Positions 61,468 through 64,000 of a DNA stretch of 64,000 bases are shown here, piece after piece. The translations under genes and the position numbers were made by a program. The first letter of the stretch is position 1; each line of letters starts with the position of its first letter. This stretch comes from DASYXZ01 sp035946625 (GTDB lineage: Bacteria > Acidobacteriota > Terriglobia > UBA7540). The stretch covers positions 26,928 to 90,927 of the forward strand of contig DASYZE010000003.1 of NCBI GenBank assembly GCA_035946625.1, given 5' to 3'. The notes beneath the pieces were generated by a model. That model had not been told where the DNA came from and made no database searches. It saw only the letters and a program-made list of their open reading frames with translations.

Positions 61468-63999
61468 TCATTTCTTGTTCAGCAGCGCGGGCCAGTTGAC
61501 GACCACGGTGATGGGCGGTGGTGTTTCCTGCCGCTCAGGAACTATACAGAGGAACCGTTGCCCGTCGGGGGTCACGACGCAGCGGTTCCTCAAATTGAAG
61601 GGAGTCACCGGCGCTTCGAAGAGAAGGCGCGGAATCCCGGCTTGGAAGGTGGAACCGTCCGCTTTCACGGAGACCGCCATGATTTTATTGCCGGCAAGGT
61701 AGAAGAGCTCTTTGCAGTCTCGGCGCCAGGCGGGCTCGTCACCACCCTCCGCGGAGATCTGTAGTTTGGCGCGGTGCTCCGGGAAGGATTGAACGTACAC
61801 TTCACGTCTGCCGGTCTCGTTCGAGACATAGGCGAGGTATCGTCCGTCGGGCGAAAAGTCTCCCGCAGCAACATCCCCCTTCCCCCCAATGAAAGAAACC
61901 GGTTGGTGCGCGCCGAACTGAGGGAGAATCCATAAACCGTTCAGTGGCTGCGATCCGGAAAAGCTGTTGAACAGAAGATAGCGCCCGTCAGACGAAAGTG
62001 CGAGAGTGTTCTTGAAGTCCGGGGACTGGAACAAGACTTCCGAATCGCCCAGCCCGTTCGCCGCCTTCTGATAAAAGTTGCGCTGGCCGTTACGGTCGGA
62101 GGTGAAGAAGATACGCGTACCGTCCGCAGACCAAACCGGACTGTGTTCGTCGGCGGGGTTAGAGTTGAGCCGCGAGGCTGTGGCGCGCTTCAAATCGAAA
62201 ACCCAAATATCGCGGGTATTGATCTCAGGGTCGCGGATGTCCACCGCGATCTTTGTCGCATCGGGAGAAAGCGCCGGATTGGAATAACTGCCGAGCGGCC
62301 CCACGGTCCCCAGCTTTTTTCCCGCGCGATCGAACCATGTCAGTTGCTGGCCGACGGTAGGAGATCGGCCTCCTTCGTAGCTGATGGTAGAAGCGCGGCC
62401 TTGTTGGTAAGCGAGCACGCCGGTGTCCGATACTGAAAAGCTGTAAGGGTCGACGGGTTGAGCAATCGGCACCGGGTCGCCGGTTAGGGCGAAGCGCTTG
62501 GCGTCGAACGGTTGAGCCACCAGCGCTTCCCCGCGCAAGTAGAGCAGATAACCCTCCGGGGCGTAGAGAGCGCCGGAGTCTGCCCTCACCAGACAATTCG
62601 TTTTCTTTGATTCGAGCGAGCCGACACACACCCAATTTCCCTGAGGGTACGCATTACTGTTAGCGAAATAGAGAAAGTGCATTCCGTCCGGCAGGAACCT
62701 GGGCCAGTCGTGGGAAACTTCATGTCTTGAGGGATCGAGTGTCGTCACAGGCGTGGCTTGGCCGCCTGCATCCGACACACGGTAGATCCGGCCGTTGACC
62801 CAAGGCGGAACGGCGAAGAGAATCGTCCCGTTCCGGCTCCAAGTTGCATCCTCATACGGGGAAGTATTATTCAGCACTGTAACCGGCCCGCCTCGGGGGT
62901 CAATCCTTTTAATGCCGTCGACTGAAACAACTCCCAAGTGGCGGCTGTCTGGGGACCAGAAGGCGGATAACGCATTTTCTGTGCCTGGAAGTGGCTTGGC
63001 GACCGGATCATCGAGTGAGCGAATCCAGAGCATGTGCTCTGCTGCAGGGGTCTGGGCGATAAAAACGAGTTTCCGCCCGTCTGGAGAAAGCACGGGGGCG
63101 GCGCCATAGAAAGAGGCAGTGAATGAGGGCGGATGAACCAGGAAGCTGATGGCTCGCTTCTCGCCAGGATGGATGAGCAAACGCGCTGCCACAACAGCAA
63201 GAACCACGGCCGCAATGATGCCGACCGCAGCCATCGCCCAGGCGATTTTCAGTTGTAGCGGCGATCTATGATCGCCGATTTTTTCATCCGTTCGGCGGAC
63301 ATAGTCCGCCGCTACAGCCTCGCCTTCTTTGATCCACTTCAATTCATCACGCAGATCGGCGGCGGATTGCCATCGTTCATCGGGATCTTTTGCCAGGCAT
63401 TTCAGCACCACGCGTTGTAGGGGTGGCCTGGTGTTGTCGGTCAGCGTGGCCCCAGCAAGGTCCGAAGAGGGTGGTTCGCGAACCGCCCCTACCATGGGCG
63501 GCGGGTCGTTCTTCATAATTGCCGCCAACACTTGAGCTGAACTTTCACCTTCAAACGCTCGCTTGCCTGTGGCCATTTCGTAGAGCACGCAGCCGAAGGC
63601 GAAAATGTCCGAGCGCGCGTCGGCGGGTTTGCCCTCGAGTTGTTCGGGAGCCATGTAATGCAGCGTGCCCATAATTGCGCCTTGGGCCGTGAGCGATTCC
63701 GACGCCTGAACACGGGCATCCTGCCCGTGTTCACCTCTCCCCACGCTCACGGGCAGGATGCCTGTGCCACGCGTTAATTTCGCCAGGCCGAAATCGAGCA
63801 GCATGGTGCCCGATTTGGTCAGCATGATGTTCTGCGGTTTAAGGTCGCGATGAATGATTCCCAGGCGATGCGCCGCCGCCAGCGCCCCGGCGATCTCGAT
63901 GCCGTATTCAAGGATGGTGTCGAGTTGTAACGCGGTTCGCCGTTTGTCGTCACCCTCGCGCAAGCGGGGGTCCACTGCGGGCGCGTGCTGGATTCCCGC
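61468..63999 (-). CDS. Ser/Thr protein kinase with TolB/WD40-like propeller, 5' end outside window
   Basis: The frame is open to the right edge, so the kinase N-lobe is not visible. The C-lobe has HRDLKPQN, LLDFGLAKLT, TLHYMAPEQLEGKPADARSD and DPDERWQSAADL. A membrane helix (IAWAMAAVGIIAAVVLAVVA) follows, then a periplasmic six- to seven-bladed propeller with PD40/TolB repeats (SPDGRKLVF, WSPDSRHLG, LSPDATKIAV, WSADGTRIFF, FSPDGRYLAYVS). It is a receptor-type kinase. Four regions are read from palindromic DNA: the right-edge linker, the activation loop (63711-63766), the alphaG region (63417-63492) and the juxtamembrane linker (63255-63315). Confidence 0.92.
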   Translation of the reverse strand, partial: AGIQHAPAVDPRLREGDDKRRTALQLDTILEYGIEIAGALAAAHRLGIIHRDLKPQNIMLTKSGTMLLDFGLAKLTRGTGILPVSVGRGEHGQDARVQASESLTAQGAIMGTLHYMAPEQLEGKPADARSDIFAFGCVLYEMATGKRAFEGESSAQVLAAIMKNDPPPMVGAVREPPSSDLAGATLTDNTRPPLQRVVLKCLAKDPDERWQSAADLRDELKWIKEGEAVAADYVRRTDEKIGDHRSPLQLKIAWAMAAVGIIAAVVLAVVAARLLIHPGEKRAISFLVHPPSFTASFYGAAPVLSPDGRKLVFIAQTPAAEHMLWIRSLDDPVAKPLPGTENALSAFWSPDSRHLGVVSVDGIKRIDPRGGPVTVLNNTSPYEDATWSRNGTILFAVPPWVNGRIYRVSDAGGQATPVTTLDPSRHEVSHDWPRFLPDGMHFLYFANSNAYPQGNWVCVGSLESKKTNCLVRADSGALYAPEGYLLYLRGEALVAQPFDAKRFALTGDPVPIAQPVDPYSFSVSDTGVLAYQQGRASTISYEGGRSPTVGQQLTWFDRAGKKLGTVGPLGSYSNPALSPDATKIAVDIRDPEINTRDIWVFDLKRATASRLNSNPADEHSPVWSADGTRIFFTSDRNGQRNFYQKAANGLGDSEVLFQSPDFKNTLALSSDGRYLLFNSFSGSQPLNGLWILPQFGAHQPVSFIGGKGDVAAGDFSPDGRYLAYVSNETGRREVYVQSFPEHRAKLQISAEGGDEPAWRRDCKELFYLAGNKIMAVSVKADGSTFQAGIPRLLFEAPVTPFNLRNRCVVTPDGQRFLCIVPERQETPPPITVVVNWPALLNKK
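63255..63315. repeat. GTAG-CTAC twin-hairpin element in kinase gene (juxtamembrane)
   Basis: GTAG, hairpin CGGCGATC-TAT-GATCGCCG, a 15-bp spacer, hairpin CGGCGGAC-ATA-GTCCGCCG, CTAC. Both stems are perfect. It is translated in frame as VAADYVRRTDEKIGDHRSPL. Confidence 0.9.
63417..63492. repeat. GTAG-CTAC element in kinase gene (alphaG region)
   Basis: The ends GTAGGGGTGG and CCGCCCCTAC are inverted with one mismatch, and the palindrome GGTTCGCGAACC lies inside the right end. It is translated in frame between PPPM and PLQRVVLKCLA, where relatives have a short linker. Confidence 0.75.
63711..63766. repeat. Inverted-repeat element in kinase gene (activation loop)
   Basis: CACGGGCATCCTGCCCGTG and CACGGGCAGGATGCCTGTG are 19-bp inverted arms (one mismatch), and each arm is itself an 8-bp-stem hairpin. 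It is translated as GTGILPVSVGRGEHGQDARV, between DFGLAKLT and the MAPEQ motif. Confidence 0.85.
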
Positions 64000-64000
64000 T
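63946..64000. repeat. GCAA-loop hairpin at right edge, in kinase gene
   Basis: CCCTCGC-GCAA-GCGGGGG (63953-63970) and flanking GTCGTCAC and GGATTCCCGC are like the hairpin at 2181-2205. It is translated in frame upstream of the HRDLK motif as AVDPRLREGDDKRR. Confidence 0.65.

Overview
The window is a stretch of chromosome from a moderately GC-rich, Gram-negative soil-type bacterium, almost certainly an acidobacterium (Acidobacteriota, probably near Terriglobia). The basis is the gene content: a TonB-dependent receptor with an N-terminal carboxypeptidase-regulatory domain, an ADOP-type permease with its PadR regulator, Ser/Thr kinases fused to TPR or TolB-like propellers, an ECF sigma factor overlapping a kinase gene, and an SBBP/choice-of-anchor-D surface protein. 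No rRNA, CRISPR array or intact insertion sequence was seen.

Layout. 1-18.9 kb holds envelope and secreted proteins: a giant SBBP/FG-GAP surface protein running off the left edge, a 20-odd-repeat TPR protein, a LacI regulator divergent from the TonB receptor with two matching LacI-type operators between them, two related TPR proteins, and a two-gene unit of an unknown protein plus a Tat-exported phosphatase/sulfatase-fold protein. 19-23.7 kb is a decayed accessory island: a CcbP-like gene with a nonsense codon, three 42-bp direct repeats, an intact ADOP permease, a PadR gene with a nonsense codon at codon 10, and the tail of a PIN-domain toxin. 23.8-27.8 kb is the conserved housekeeping run phoH-ybeY-corC-era. 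28-32.6 kb is a kinase-TPR gene overlapping an ECF sigma gene, with a divergent secreted protein. 33-37.2 kb carries PilZ, a NarL-type two-component pair, a DUF1801 protein and an ArsR regulator. 37.3-44.7 kb is a six-gene operon for a hydrogenase-4/complex I-like membrane complex that has lost all four nickel-ligand cysteines (an Ehr-type complex). 44.9-48.6 kb has a transporter-HEAT-cyclic-nucleotide-binding fusion and a DUF1059 protein. 49-58.5 kb is a type II secretion/type IV pilus-like operon (secretin, two pseudopilins, GspF, GspE, PilM, PilN, PilO, PilP-like, and a repeat-rich pilin-like protein). The right end has an SDR, a MEDS-domain protein, tRNA-Asp and tRNA-Val, two DUF507 proteins and a TolB-propeller Ser/Thr kinase running off the right edge.

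The most unusual signal is repetitive DNA, not a gene. Small twin-hairpin elements, many with GTAG and CTAC ends, occur both between genes and inside reading frames. The right-edge kinase gene alone appears to carry four palindromic insertions translated in frame, and the SBBP gene at least three, in the manner of Rickettsia palindromic elements. Two copies of one ~90-bp element with terminal inverted repeats sit about 26 kb apart. Degenerate ~8-bp-period repeats are also translated, one of them lengthening a pseudopilin leader to about 51 residues. All functional calls come from reading the sequence; nothing was searched against databases.
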